Positions 1 to 7,702 of a DNA stretch of 54,098 nucleotides are shown one piece after another. Below the pieces are notes generated by a model that saw only the letters and a list, made by a program, of their open reading frames with translations, made no database searches and was not told the origin of the DNA. This DNA comes from DASQPR01 sp035713725 (GTDB taxonomy: Bacteria > Actinomycetota > Actinomycetes > Mycobacteriales > Micromonosporaceae). Location of the stretch: the NCBI GenBank assembly GCA_035713725.1, contig DASTMZ010000073.1:1-54098 (forward strand), given 5' to 3'. Position numbers and translations under genes: made by a program. Numbering within the stretch: position 1 is the stretch's first letter; every line of letters starts with the position of its first letter.

Positions 1-39
1 CGGCTCCAAGACTGACCGAACGTATGATATTGACATCAC

Positions 40-123
40 CACTAGTGCCACTAGTGACGGGTGCCGATGACGTCATTCACCAGCGCTGCGACTACCATCA
101 GTAGTGATATCCGTAGTGATATC
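40..123. promoter_or_regulatory. Array of TAGTG-containing repeats over a promoter
   Basis: Two copies of the palindrome CACTAGTG lie at 40-47 and 49-56. Two copies of GTAGTGATATC lie at 101-111 and 113-123. All four contain TAGTG. The second pair would cover the -35 and spacer region of a TAGGCT -10 box at 132-137 that precedes the ATG at 144. The layout fits operators for a repressor, plausibly the GntR-type protein encoded at 1174, but the binding protein is a guess. Confidence 0.5.
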
Positions 124-143
124 AGATCTGCTAGGCTTGGACC

Positions 144-380
144 ATGACCGCACGACTCGACGAACTCGGCGCCCGACACCGGCAACTCCGCGACGAACTC
201 GCCGAAGTGCGCGCCGCACTCGCCAAGGAGATGCGCAAGGCCCGCGCCGCCGGAATAACCCAGGAAGAGATCGGCCGCCGCGCTGGATACAAGACGCTGT
301 TCCAGGTCCGGCTCATCCTCGGCGAGGCCGCGCCGCAGTACAAGAAGCGCGGCGAGCGCGAATCAGGCGAGAAGGTATAA
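144..380 (+). CDS. Small helix-turn-helix protein
   Basis: This 78-residue protein has a charged coiled-coil-like N-terminal half (residues about 5-35) followed by a helix-turn-helix resembling sigma region 4 or phage HTH domains (ITQEEIGRRAGYKTLFQVRL, residues about 38-57). Such small HTH proteins are common in actinomycete integrative elements. No Shine-Dalgarno sequence precedes the ATG; instead TAGGCT at 132-137 ends 6 nt before it, suggesting a leaderless mRNA. The promoter is overlaid by TAGTG repeats, so the gene is probably repressed in some state. Its target is unknown. Confidence 0.6.
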   Translation: MTARLDELGARHRQLRDELAEVRAALAKEMRKARAAGITQEEIGRRAGYKTLFQVRLILGEAAPQYKKRGERESGEKV

Positions 381-462
381 GCGACCGGGCCGTTCGTTAT
401 AGCCGCAGCCACAACCCCCAACCGAACTTGGACCCGCCGCGTCCAATTCCAAGTCCCACGCG

Positions 463-870
463 TCAGCCTTGGACGTCGCGCCGGCCGACGCACAAACCAA
501 GCACACACAGCAGCGCCGGCTTGCTGGCCGACGGCGACGGCACCGGCGATGCGCTCGGCAGTAGCGTCGGATCGGGCGGCGCAGGCTCCACCGGATCTGC
601 CGCCGGTGTCGGTGAAGACGGATCGCCGGTACGCCTGGTGCGCGCGAGCGGCGGCATCGTGGTCGGTGGCGGCGCTGCGGGTGACACGGTCGGGGACGGC
701 ACCGGCCGCGGGTCGGACCTCCCGGGCGCCTGCGGCGTGTGGCTGAACAGCGTCGAGCTGGCGATGACCAGTGCCGAGGTGACGACGAGCAGCAGGGTGC
801 CGACGACCAGATTGGATCGGCGGCGGGATCGGCGCGCACGGTGGTGCGTGTTCGACTCGTAGGTGCTCAA
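463..870 (-). CDS. Membrane-anchored Pro/Ser-rich protein
   Basis: The predicted 135-residue protein has an Arg-rich cytoplasmic start, one transmembrane segment (residues about 20-42, VVGTLLLVVTSALVIASS) and a long extracytoplasmic region rich in Pro, Ser, Thr and Ala. It ends in a short Cys-containing tail (LLCVLGLCVG). The start chosen is TTG at 870, because GGGGAGG (plus-strand 877-883) lies 6 nt upstream; the ATG at 894 has no ribosome-binding site. It is convergent with the HTH gene at 144-380. No family is recognised. Low-complexity composition makes the coding call moderate. Confidence 0.5.
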   Translation of the reverse strand: MSTYESNTHHRARRSRRRSNLVVGTLLLVVTSALVIASSTLFSHTPQAPGRSDPRPVPSPTVSPAAPPPTTMPPLARTRRTGDPSSPTPAADPVEPAPPDPTLLPSASPVPSPSASKPALLCVLGLCVGRRDVQG

Positions 871-898
871 CGATTGCCTCCCCAGGCCTTTCATGAAG

Positions 899-932
899 AA
901 CGGCCCCGGACCGAGCCCGGTCCGGGGCCGTT
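899..932 (-). terminator. Perfect 14-bp hairpin, terminator or 5' leader structure
   Basis: Arms at 899-912 and 919-932 are perfectly complementary around a 6-nt loop, GC-rich and followed by T-rich sequence on both strands. It lies upstream of the minus-strand gene starting at 870. A TTGACA (967-962) with TAGAAC (945-940) 16 nt away would start transcription almost exactly at the hairpin, so it could sit at the 5' end of that mRNA. Confidence 0.55.
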
Positions 933-939
933 CCTCTGT

Positions 940-967
940 GTTCTACCCGCTGTGAACCCACTGTCAA
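940..967 (-). promoter_or_regulatory. Candidate sigma-70-type promoter
   Basis: On the minus strand a perfect TTGACA (967-962) is followed after 16 nt by TAGAAC (945-940). It would drive the anchored protein gene at 870-463, with the hairpin at 899-932 in the leader. Confidence 0.35.
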
Positions 968-1173
968 CAGGTTGTTATCGATGCCCCTCGTTAGAGGGTG
1001 GCCGCCGCGGCCCGGAAGTTGGGCTGCCGGCCGCGGCGGCCGGGTTGCCGCCGACTGCCAAGCCGGGGCATCGCCAACTTAGACAGCTAAGCCAGCCAAG
1101 ACAACCCCGTGGATGCGTCAACATTGACGGTCGTGATCGAATGCGGGCCTGCCAAGCCGGGAGACCCGATTCC

Positions 1174-1398
1174 ATGTCCGAGCCGCTGTACATGGTCGTG
1201 GTGAACACGATCACGGCACAGGTGCGGGCTGGCGTGCGCAAGCCGGGGGAACGGCTGCCGTCCATCGTGGAACTCGCCGCCGAATTTGATGTTAGCCCGT
1301 CAACGATCAAGACCGCGCTGATGATCCTGCGCGAACGCGGCGTCGTCGTTGGGCAGCAGGGCAAAGCGACCTACATCGCCCAGCAGGGGAGGGGCTAG
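1174..1398 (+). CDS. GntR-type winged-helix regulator (small)
   Basis: This 74-residue protein is essentially a GntR-family winged helix: the family's IxxGxxxPGERLPSIxELAxEFxVSxSTIKxAL pattern is visible at residues about 15-58, followed by the wing (RERGVVVGQQGKATYIA). There is no effector domain, so it resembles the short GntR/KorSA-like regulators of actinomycete plasmids and integrative elements. The start is the ATG at 1174 with GGGAGA a few bases upstream; a longer upstream extension of the frame is low-complexity and was rejected. It may bind the TAGTG repeats near the left edge, but this is inference. Confidence 0.75.
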   Translation: MSEPLYMVVVNTITAQVRAGVRKPGERLPSIVELAAEFDVSPSTIKTALMILRERGVVVGQQGKATYIAQQGRG

Positions 1399-1532
1399 GA
1401 AATCCCGGCCCGATTCGGTTACGGAGGGTCTTACTTCCGTAGCTGGCTGAGAGTATCTTGAGGACTTTCCGAGGTGCCCTGGGCTGCCGGCGCCTCGTTC
1501 CGTTGCATCTTGGACGTTTGAGGGAGCCCTCT

Positions 1533-2006
1533 GTGTTGCACGAGCGAGCGCGGCAGACCGCGGGATGGATAGCGTTCGGGCTAGGCATGGCCGCCGGCGG
1601 CCTGCTGTATCTGACCCTTGCCGGTGTGTTGCCGGGGGCGATCGCCGTGTTCGTCGAGGTGATCGCTGTCGCCGCGTTCGTGTCGTGGCTGCTGCTGACG
1701 ATCGTGCCGCAGCAGGTTGCCGCGCAGATGCCCGCGGCCCGGGTGGTTATCACGGCGCCGGGGTGGGATCGGCGGCTCGGCGGCAAGGCGACGGTGGCGA
1801 GCATGCGCAGCGCCGAGCGGTACGTGTCGCGGCCGGTGCCGGTGCAGCGGCGTGACGATGGTGAGACGACGGCCGGGTTCCACGGTGGTATCGGGGTGAT
1901 CCGGGACGTCGCGCCGACGACTGGCGACGCCGCGTACGACAAGGCGTTCGACGACATCGCGAATGGTGTGTTCGCGCCGCGGGCGGATGATCCAGAGTGG
2001 GAGTAA
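1533..2006 (+). CDS. Two-helix membrane protein of accessory element
   Basis: This 157-residue protein has two hydrophobic segments near the N-terminus (residues about 9-28 and 31-53) and a soluble C-terminal region of about 100 residues with no recognised motif. The GTG at 1533 is preferred over an ATG at 1458 because AGGGAG (1521-1526) is correctly spaced and the extra N-terminus is Arg-rich without pattern. It follows the GntR-type gene by 134 bases and is the last gene before the tRNA. Its function is unknown; proteins of this shape occur in actinomycete plasmids and integrative elements. Confidence 0.6.
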   Translation: MLHERARQTAGWIAFGLGMAAGGLLYLTLAGVLPGAIAVFVEVIAVAAFVSWLLLTIVPQQVAAQMPAARVVITAPGWDRRLGGKATVASMRSAERYVSRPVPVQRRDDGETTAGFHGGIGVIRDVAPTTGDAAYDKAFDDIANGVFAPRADDPEWE

Positions 2007-2058
2007 GGGTGTCCTAAGTACACACTTCGGTACACCTTTGATCTTGGGACGCAATATC

Positions 2059-2103
2059 AAATAGCCCGCACGCGGAGGACTACGTCCAGCGTGCGGGCTA
2101 TTT
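2059..2103. terminator. Bidirectional terminator, 15-bp stem
   Basis: Arms 2059-2073 and 2089-2103 pair perfectly. The loop is 15 nt. The stem ends in A/T triplets on both sides, so it can terminate both the plus-strand membrane protein gene and the minus-strand tRNA. Confidence 0.75.
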
Positions 2104-2112
2104 CGTGGGCTG

Positions 2113-2186
2113 AGCCGCCTCAGGGAATCGAACCCTGGACCTACGCATTACGAGTGCGTCGCTCTGTCCGACTGAGCTAAGGCGGC
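2113..2186 (-). tRNA. tRNA-Thr (anticodon CGT)
   Basis: The minus strand folds into a cloverleaf. The acceptor stem GCCGCCT pairs with AGGCGGC, the anticodon stem ACGCA pairs with TGCGT around loop CTCGTAA, and the T arm contains GGTTCGATTCC. The anticodon CGU reads ACG (Thr). The 3' CCA is not encoded. The 3' end points at the accessory strip on the left, which makes this the likely integration target. Confidence 0.95.
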
Positions 2187-2483
2187 AACGACGTGAAAGC
2201 ATACGCGATCGCCCAACCCCCAGCGAACAGGGTTTGGGCACCGCTCGGTGCACAAACCACGGCGCAAATAACCGGACGTCCGAGCCGGTTCCGGTGCGTT
2301 TCGCCGCCCACTGCCCTTGGGCTGCGCGGATCCTGCCGCGCCGTCGCGCTCGTTGTCGAACCATGAGGGGGTACGGCCGGTGGTGGCCGCGCCCCGGCCG
2401 GCGCGCGCGCATTCATTGCCGAGTCGGGTGACTGCCGCCTCGGGATCGATCGCACACCGCCCGTTCGACCGGGGGAGCCGTCC

Positions 2484-4085
2484 ATGAGCACGCCGACCGC
2501 AGAGATCACCCGGCCACGCCTCACGCATCGGCAGATCCTGGCGCTGATGGGCGGCCTGATGACCGGGATGTTGCTGGCCGCGCTCGACCAGACCATCGTC
2601 GGCACCGCGTTGCCCACCATCGTCGGCGAGCTCAAGGGCATCAACCACTACTCGTGGGTGGTCACCGCGTATCTGCTCGCGTCGACCGCGTCGACCCCGC
2701 TCTACGGCAAGATCTCCGACCTGTACGGGCGGCGTCCGGTACTGCTCTTCGCGATCGTCACGTTCATGCTCGGATCGCTGCTCGCCGGCGCGTCCCAGAA
2801 CATGACCGAGCTGATCGTGTTCCGTGGCATCCAGGGCCTTGGCGCTGGCGGTCTGCTGACCCTCGCGTTCACGATCGTGTCGGACGTCGTCACGCCGCGC
2901 GAGCGCGGCCGCTACCAAGGTGTGTTCGGTGCGGTGTTCGGCATCGCGAGCGTGGCCGGTCCACTGGTCGGCGGGTATTTCGCCCAACTGGGTACGTCCG
3001 GGTGGCGCTGGATCTTCTACATCAACGTACCGTTGGCGATCGTCGCGGTCATCGTCATCAATCAGGTGCTGCGCCTGGTACCGCATCATCGACGCGAGCA
3101 CCGCATCGACTGGCTCGGCGCGGCACTGATGGTGACGAGCGTGGTGTGCCTGCTGCTCGCGCTGTCCTTCGGCGGCACACCCGGCTGGGCGTGGGGATCG
3201 GCTCGAATCATCGGACTGTTCCTGGCGTTCGCGGTGCTCGCGGCCGCGTTCATCGTCGTCGAGCTGCGTGCACGCGAGCCGATCCTGCCGTTGCCTCTCT
3301 TCCGTGGCCGTACCTTCGCGACGTCGAACGTCGCCATGTTCATCCTCGGCTTTGCGATGTTCGGCTCGATCATCTACATCCCGCTGTATCTCCAGATCGT
3401 CAAGGGCGCCACGCCGACCGTCTCCGGTCTGCTGATGCTGCCGATGATGGGCGGCGTGATCGGCACATCGATCGTCAGCGGTCGGCTGATCTCGCGGATG
3501 GGCCACTACAAGTGGTTCCCGGTGCTCGGCACCGCGTTGCTGGCGGCCGGCCTGATCCTCTTCACGCAACTGCAGGTCAGTACGGCGCTGTGGCAGGCGT
3601 TCATCTACATGCTGGTGGTCGGCATCGGGCTCGGCGCTGCGATGCAGCCGCTGGTGCTCGCCGTACAGAACGATCTGACGCTGCGCGACATGGGCGCCGG
3701 CACCGCGGCGGCGACGTTCTTCCGTTCGCTCGGCGGTGCCGTCGGAGTCGCGGCACTGGGCGCGATCCTGTCGAACAAGCTCGCCGGCCTAGGGCAAGGT
3801 GCGTCGGTCGACGACCCGGCGGCGATCAAGGCCCTACCGGTCGCGGCGCGTGACGTGATCCGGAACGTGTTTGTTGGCGCGTTACACCCCATCTTCTTGG
3901 TCGCCGGACTGGTGGCCGCACTCGCCGTGGTGGTCACGCTCTTGCTGCCTGACCACGAACTGAAAGGCGCCGCACCGGCCGACGCGCGCGATCGGCGCGA
4001 TGCGGAAGGCAAGCCGCTTCTCGAGGACGAGGACGACGAGCTCGCAGCGACCGACATGGAGGCGACCGCGTCGTCGATGATCTGA
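2484..4085 (+). CDS. DHA2-family MFS multidrug exporter
   Basis: The 533-residue protein has about 14 hydrophobic segments, as in the EmrB/QacA (DHA2) branch of the major facilitator superfamily, which exports drugs or lipophilic compounds by proton antiport. Visible motifs are LDQTIVGTALPTI at residue about 35, motif A (YGKISDLYGRRP, residues about 73-84) and antiporter motif C (GPLVGGYF, residues about 158-165). The C-terminus is a charged cytoplasmic tail. The start ATG is preceded by GGGGGAG. No regulator is adjacent, so the substrate cannot be guessed. It follows the tRNA after about 300 bases in which I see no gene. Confidence 0.93.
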   Translation: MSTPTAEITRPRLTHRQILALMGGLMTGMLLAALDQTIVGTALPTIVGELKGINHYSWVVTAYLLASTASTPLYGKISDLYGRRPVLLFAIVTFMLGSLLAGASQNMTELIVFRGIQGLGAGGLLTLAFTIVSDVVTPRERGRYQGVFGAVFGIASVAGPLVGGYFAQLGTSGWRWIFYINVPLAIVAVIVINQVLRLVPHHRREHRIDWLGAALMVTSVVCLLLALSFGGTPGWAWGSARIIGLFLAFAVLAAAFIVVELRAREPILPLPLFRGRTFATSNVAMFILGFAMFGSIIYIPLYLQIVKGATPTVSGLLMLPMMGGVIGTSIVSGRLISRMGHYKWFPVLGTALLAAGLILFTQLQVSTALWQAFIYMLVVGIGLGAAMQPLVLAVQNDLTLRDMGAGTAAATFFRSLGGAVGVAALGAILSNKLAGLGQGASVDDPAAIKALPVAARDVIRNVFVGALHPIFLVAGLVAALAVVVTLLLPDHELKGAAPADARDRRDAEGKPLLEDEDDELAATDMEATASSMI

Positions 4086-4176
4086 TCGTCGTGGTCGAGA
4101 GTCGCGAGGGTACCCACCGGTAACTCGACGGGACGGGCTCTAGGCGAACGTGACCGGCGCCACTAACCTTGCGATC

Positions 4177-5811
4177 ATGCGTAGCACGATGATGGACCTC
4201 CCCCTGCAGATCTCGCGGCTTCTCGAGCATGGGTCGACGGTGCACGGCGCATCGGAGATCGTCACGTGGACCGCCGAAGGCGCGCGACGCACCACCTTCG
4301 CCGAGCTCGGCCGGACCGCCGCGCAGCTTGCCCATGCGTTGCACGACGACCTTGGCGTCACCGGCGACCAGCGGGTTGGCACGTTCATGTGGAACAACGC
4401 CGAGCACATGGCGGCGTACGCGGCCGTACCAAGCATGGGTGCCGTCTTACATACGCTGAACCTTCGGCTGTTCCCCGACCAGTTGACGTATATCGCCAAC
4501 CATGCCGAGGACTACGTCGTCATCGTCGACTCGACGCTAATCCCGCTGCTCGCGCGCGTGCTGCCGGCGCTGCACTCGGTGCGTCACGTCGTGGTCGTCG
4601 GTGGCGGTGACCCGGCGCCGTTCGCAGCGGCGACGCAGGTCCAGGTGCATTCGTGGCACGACCTGTTGGCGGGCAAGCCGACCACGTACGACTGGCCGGA
4701 GGTCAACGAGCGCGACGCCGCTGCGCTGTGCTACACGTCGGGCACCACGGGCAACCCGAAGGGTGTCGCCTACTCGCACCGATCGGTCTGGCTGCACTCG
4801 ATGCAGGTGTGTTCGAACGAAGCGTTCGGGCTCTCACCGCAGACCCGCGAGCTCGTCATCGTGCCGATGTTTCACGCGATGGCGTGGGGGCTGCCCTACG
4901 CGGCGCTCATGTCCGGCGCGACGCTCATCATGCCGGACCGATTCCTGCAGGCCGCACCGCTCGCCGCGATGATCGAGGCGGAGCGCCCGACGATCGCCGG
5001 TGCCGTACCCACTATCTGGACCGACCTGTTGTCGTACCTCGACCAGCACCCGACCGACATCTCCTCGTTGAAGGAGGCGGTGGTCGGCGGCTCCGCGTGC
5101 CCGCCCGCTCTGATGCAGGCGTTCCATCGGCGCGGCGTCGAAATTATCCACGCGTGGGGCATGACGGAGATGTCGCCGCTCGGCTCGGTGGCGCGTCCGC
5201 CGGCCGGTGTAACCGGCGACGAGGCATGGGCATACCGCTACACACAGGGACGCGTACCAGCCGCGGTCGCCGCCCGCATCGTGGGGCCGAGCGGTGACGT
5301 GATGCCGAACGACAACGAGGCGGTGGGCGAGCTCGAGGTACGAGGACCGTGGATCACGTCGACGTACATCGGTGACGACACACCGGACCCGGAGAAGTTC
5401 CGCGACGGATGGCTGCGTACCGGCGACGTCGGCGTGTTGTCGGCCAACGGATTCCTGACACTGACCGATCGCGCCAAGGACGTCATCAAGTCCGGTGGCG
5501 AGTGGATCTCGTCTGTCGAGCTCGAGAACCACCTGATGGCGCACCCGGCCGTACTGGAAGCGGCGGTGGTCGGCGTACCCGACGACAAGTGGACCGAGCG
5601 TCCGCTCGCCACCGTGGTCGTCAAGGAGGGCGCCACCGTGACGGCCGAGGAGTTGCGTGACTTCCTCGACGGTCGCATCGCACGCTGGCAACTGCCGGAG
5701 CGCTGGGCGTTCATCGAAGAGGTGCCCAAGACGTCGGTCGGCAAGTTCGACAAGAAGGTGTTGCGCGCGCAGTACGCCGACGGTGACTTGTCCGTGAAGA
5801 CGTTCGGCTGA
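4177..5811 (+). CDS. Acyl-CoA ligase (fatty-acid type, AMP-forming)
   Basis: This 544-residue ANL-superfamily enzyme activates a carboxylic acid with ATP and then forms the CoA thioester. The ATP-binding motif YTSGTTGNPKGVAYSHRS is at residues about 186-203, the hinge motif GWLRTGDVG at about 409-417 and the adenylation lysine motif KTSVGKFDKK at about 517-526. N-terminal similarity is to medium/long-chain fatty acyl-CoA ligases (MRSTMMDLPL). ATG 4177 is chosen over the GTG 27 bases upstream because TAACCT (4164-4169) ends 7 nt before it, giving a leaderless start. It appears monocistronic; the chain length of the substrate is not determinable. Confidence 0.92.
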   Translation: MRSTMMDLPLQISRLLEHGSTVHGASEIVTWTAEGARRTTFAELGRTAAQLAHALHDDLGVTGDQRVGTFMWNNAEHMAAYAAVPSMGAVLHTLNLRLFPDQLTYIANHAEDYVVIVDSTLIPLLARVLPALHSVRHVVVVGGGDPAPFAAATQVQVHSWHDLLAGKPTTYDWPEVNERDAAALCYTSGTTGNPKGVAYSHRSVWLHSMQVCSNEAFGLSPQTRELVIVPMFHAMAWGLPYAALMSGATLIMPDRFLQAAPLAAMIEAERPTIAGAVPTIWTDLLSYLDQHPTDISSLKEAVVGGSACPPALMQAFHRRGVEIIHAWGMTEMSPLGSVARPPAGVTGDEAWAYRYTQGRVPAAVAARIVGPSGDVMPNDNEAVGELEVRGPWITSTYIGDDTPDPEKFRDGWLRTGDVGVLSANGFLTLTDRAKDVIKSGGEWISSVELENHLMAHPAVLEAAVVGVPDDKWTERPLATVVVKEGATVTAEELRDFLDGRIARWQLPERWAFIEEVPKTSVGKFDKKVLRAQYADGDLSVKTFG

Positions 5812-5838
5812 GGTGGTTGGTGGTTGCGGACATCGATC

Positions 5839-5910
5839 CATGATCACCGGTTGGGTAACGCTCATGTCCCCAAACTGAGCGTGAGAGGACATAGGCGTTA
5901 CCCAACCGGT
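5839..5910. repeat. Dispersed palindromic repeat, copy 1
   Basis: Arms 5846-5869 and 5887-5910 form a 24-bp inverted repeat with two mismatches around a 17-nt loop. The 39 bases at 5839-5877 match the reverse complement of 9661-9699 at 35 positions. It lies between two convergent genes, so it may also act as a terminator. Confidence 0.8.
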
Positions 5911-5914
5911 CCGC

Positions 5915-6385
5915 TCAGGTTCGTGGAGAAGGGCATTGTCGGTCATCCGCATGACAAAGCCAGTAGCGGTTTTCGACGTCCGGATCGCCAATCCAGAAAT
6001 AGATTCGAACCGTGCCGGAATGCTGATCTATTCCAACGGAATCGATCACAGTTGGCCCCAAGGTCAGCCGTAGGTGCTGGGCATCGTTTTCTTTCGCCGG
6101 TACAAGCGTCCAGTTGCCGCTTCCGGTGAACGGGCCAAGAAAGAGGTCTCGCGCGAAGATCTGAACAGGCAACTGGACCGCTGCGAATGAGCCGTCAGGC
6201 TTAAACGTCACGGATGCACCGTGTGCCCCCGACCACGCACCAACTATGTCGGAGCGCGGTACAGGTTTCGAATTGCACCCCGCTAGAAACGGAGCCATTA
6301 ACGCGATTGCACCGACAACTAACCACGAGAGATGGTGGTGGTTAGAGCGCGCCGTTCGCGGCGTTCGCTGTCCCTGAAGGCCCAT
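5915..6385 (-). CDS. Hypothetical lipoprotein
   Basis: This secreted lipoprotein of about 156 residues has an Arg-containing n-region, a hydrophobic stretch (LVVGAIALMAPF) and the lipobox LAGC with the lipidated Cys at about residue 37. The mature part, about 120 residues, has the pattern GAWSGAHGASVTFKPDGSF and a C-terminal Cys pair, suggesting a small beta-rich domain like those of bacterial lipoproteins that begin with I-x-G-x-W. The ATG at 6385 gives a normal signal peptide; a TTG at 6418 would add 11 residues. Neither has a clear ribosome-binding site. Function unknown. Confidence 0.7.
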   Translation of the reverse strand: MGLQGQRTPRTARSNHHHLSWLVVGAIALMAPFLAGCNSKPVPRSDIVGAWSGAHGASVTFKPDGSFAAVQLPVQIFARDLFLGPFTGSGNWTLVPAKENDAQHLRLTLGPTVIDSVGIDQHSGTVRIYFWIGDPDVENRYWLCHADDRQCPSPRT

Positions 6386-6467
6386 GCCAGATGCACCCAC
6401 TTTGCGGTGGCCACCCAAGCGATCAGGGACGTGACAAGTAGTGCACCGCCGTACCGCGATAAGTCGA

Positions 6468-6522
6468 CCTTGTAACGCCAGTGCTGTTAAGTCGCGCGTT
6501 TAACAGCGTATGCGTTACAAGG
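6468..6522. repeat. Imperfect palindrome between lipoprotein gene and ku
   Basis: An 11-bp outer stem (6468-6478 with 6512-6522) and an 8-bp inner stem (6483-6490 with 6500-6507) are separated by a 4-nt internal loop. It lies about 40 bases beyond the ku stop codon, so it may terminate ku. It lacks a clear T-run. Confidence 0.6.
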
Positions 6523-6561
6523 TCGGGGATCTTGAGCTTGACGGTGTGGCGCCCCGAAGGA

Positions 6562-7623
6562 TTAGCCGGCCTTGCGGGCGGGTGCCTTCTTTGCGGTCGC
6601 GGTCTTCTTTGCTGCGCCGGTCGTCCGGCTGGCTGCCGCGGTCTTCTTGGCTGGAGTCGCCTTCTTCGCCGCGGTCTTCTTCGCCGGCGCGGCCCTCGTC
6701 GCCGCCGCCGTCGCACCGGCCGCCTTCGCCCCGGTCGACTTCGTTGCCGTGCCAGAAGCGCCGCCGGCTCGCGCCGCCGCCTTCTTTGCGGACTTCGCCG
6801 CTGTGATCGGCGTCGGCTCGCTCGACTTGACCGGCCCGCGTTCGCCGCGCGCCTCCTTCGCCCGGTCGACCGACGCCTTCAGGGCCGCCATCAGGTCGAT
6901 GGCCGCGGTCGGACGGACGTGTTCGGGTTCGGGCTCGGTGATCTCCTGGCCGCTGACCTTCGCATCGATGACGCGCTGCAGCGCCTCGCGATAGTCGTCG
7001 GTGAAGTCTTCCGGGTCGAAGTCACCGGTCATCGAGTCGATCAGCGACGATGCCATGCTGAGCTCGGCCGGCCGTACGCTCACGTTTTCGTCGAGGAACG
7101 AGAACTCCGCCGCTCGAATCTCGTCCGGCCACAGCATCGTGTTCAGCACCATGACGCCGTCGCGGACTCGGAGCGTGGCGAGTTGCTCGCGCTGCCGCAG
7201 CGCAACCTTCACGATGGCGACCCGTTCCGACTCCACGAGAGCGTCGCGCAACAGCACGTACGGCTTCGTCGCGGTGCCCTCCGGCTCCAAGTAATACGCC
7301 TTCGCGAAAAGGATCGGGTCGACCTGCTCAGCGGGTACGAATTCCAGCACGTCGATGGCGCGTGACGTGGACAGCGGCAGGTCGGCGAAGTCGTCGTCGG
7401 TCAGGATGACCATCTGGCCGCCGCCGAGGTCGTAGCCCTTCGCGATGTCGTCGTAGGCGACCTCTTCGCCGTCGATCGCGCACACGCGTTGGTATTTGAT
7501 GCGACCGCCGTCGTCGCGGTGCACCTGGTTGAAGCGAATGTTCTTTTCTTCCGTCGCGGAATACAGCTTCACCGCGATCGACACGAGTCCGAAGGACACC
7601 GCGCCCTTCCAGATCGCCCGCAT
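6562..7623 (-). CDS. ku: Ku DNA end-binding protein
   Basis: This 353-residue bacterial Ku binds double-strand break ends as a homodimer and recruits LigD for non-homologous end joining. The N-terminal Ku core (MRAIWKGAVSFGLVSIAVKLYSA) continues to about residue 250. It is followed by an unusually long Lys/Ala/Pro-rich tail (residues about 265-353, repeats of AAKKTA/APAKK type), which in other actinobacterial Ku proteins aids DNA binding and bridging. The ATG at 7623 has GGGGGG upstream. It is divergent from the ligase gene 79 bases away, so the two NHEJ arms share a promoter region. Confidence 0.95.
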   Translation of the reverse strand: MRAIWKGAVSFGLVSIAVKLYSATEEKNIRFNQVHRDDGGRIKYQRVCAIDGEEVAYDDIAKGYDLGGGQMVILTDDDFADLPLSTSRAIDVLEFVPAEQVDPILFAKAYYLEPEGTATKPYVLLRDALVESERVAIVKVALRQREQLATLRVRDGVMVLNTMLWPDEIRAAEFSFLDENVSVRPAELSMASSLIDSMTGDFDPEDFTDDYREALQRVIDAKVSGQEITEPEPEHVRPTAAIDLMAALKASVDRAKEARGERGPVKSSEPTPITAAKSAKKAAARAGGASGTATKSTGAKAAGATAAATRAAPAKKTAAKKATPAKKTAAASRTTGAAKKTATAKKAPARKAG

Positions 7624-7702
7624 CGCGACCCCCCAACGTCATCGCCGATCGGGACTACCGACGAGGAACACCTTGCCGGTCAAACACTTTATCGTGGGTC
7701 TT

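Larger units (their letters stand above)
1..2112. mobile_element. Probable end of an integrated accessory element at tRNA-Thr
   Basis: This strip holds only small accessory-type genes: an HTH protein, a Pro/Ser-rich anchored protein, a GntR-type regulator and a two-helix membrane protein. It stops at the 3' end of a tRNA gene whose 3' end faces the strip. Actinomycete integrative and conjugative elements often carry such GntR regulators and small membrane proteins and insert at tRNA 3' ends. No integrase, Rep or FtsK-like translocase is visible, and the other boundary would lie outside the window, so no att pair can be shown. The mobile nature is inferred from content and position. Confidence 0.35.

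Noticed and set aside
131..967. Long minus-strand frame of 278 codons over the HTH gene and beyond
   Set aside because: It is Arg/Ala-rich without family pattern, antisense to the HTH gene and across the hairpin at 899-932; the 463-870 frame has a ribosome-binding site and a membrane helix.
739..1173. Upstream extension of the GntR-type frame
   Set aside because: Crosses the hairpin at 899-932 and lacks pattern; the ATG at 1174 has a ribosome-binding site and begins the family domain.
2148..3569. 473-codon minus-strand frame over the MFS gene and tRNA
   Set aside because: It runs through the tRNA and mirrors the codon structure of the exporter; composition (Arg, His, Asp, Gln) is typical of a GC-rich antisense shadow.
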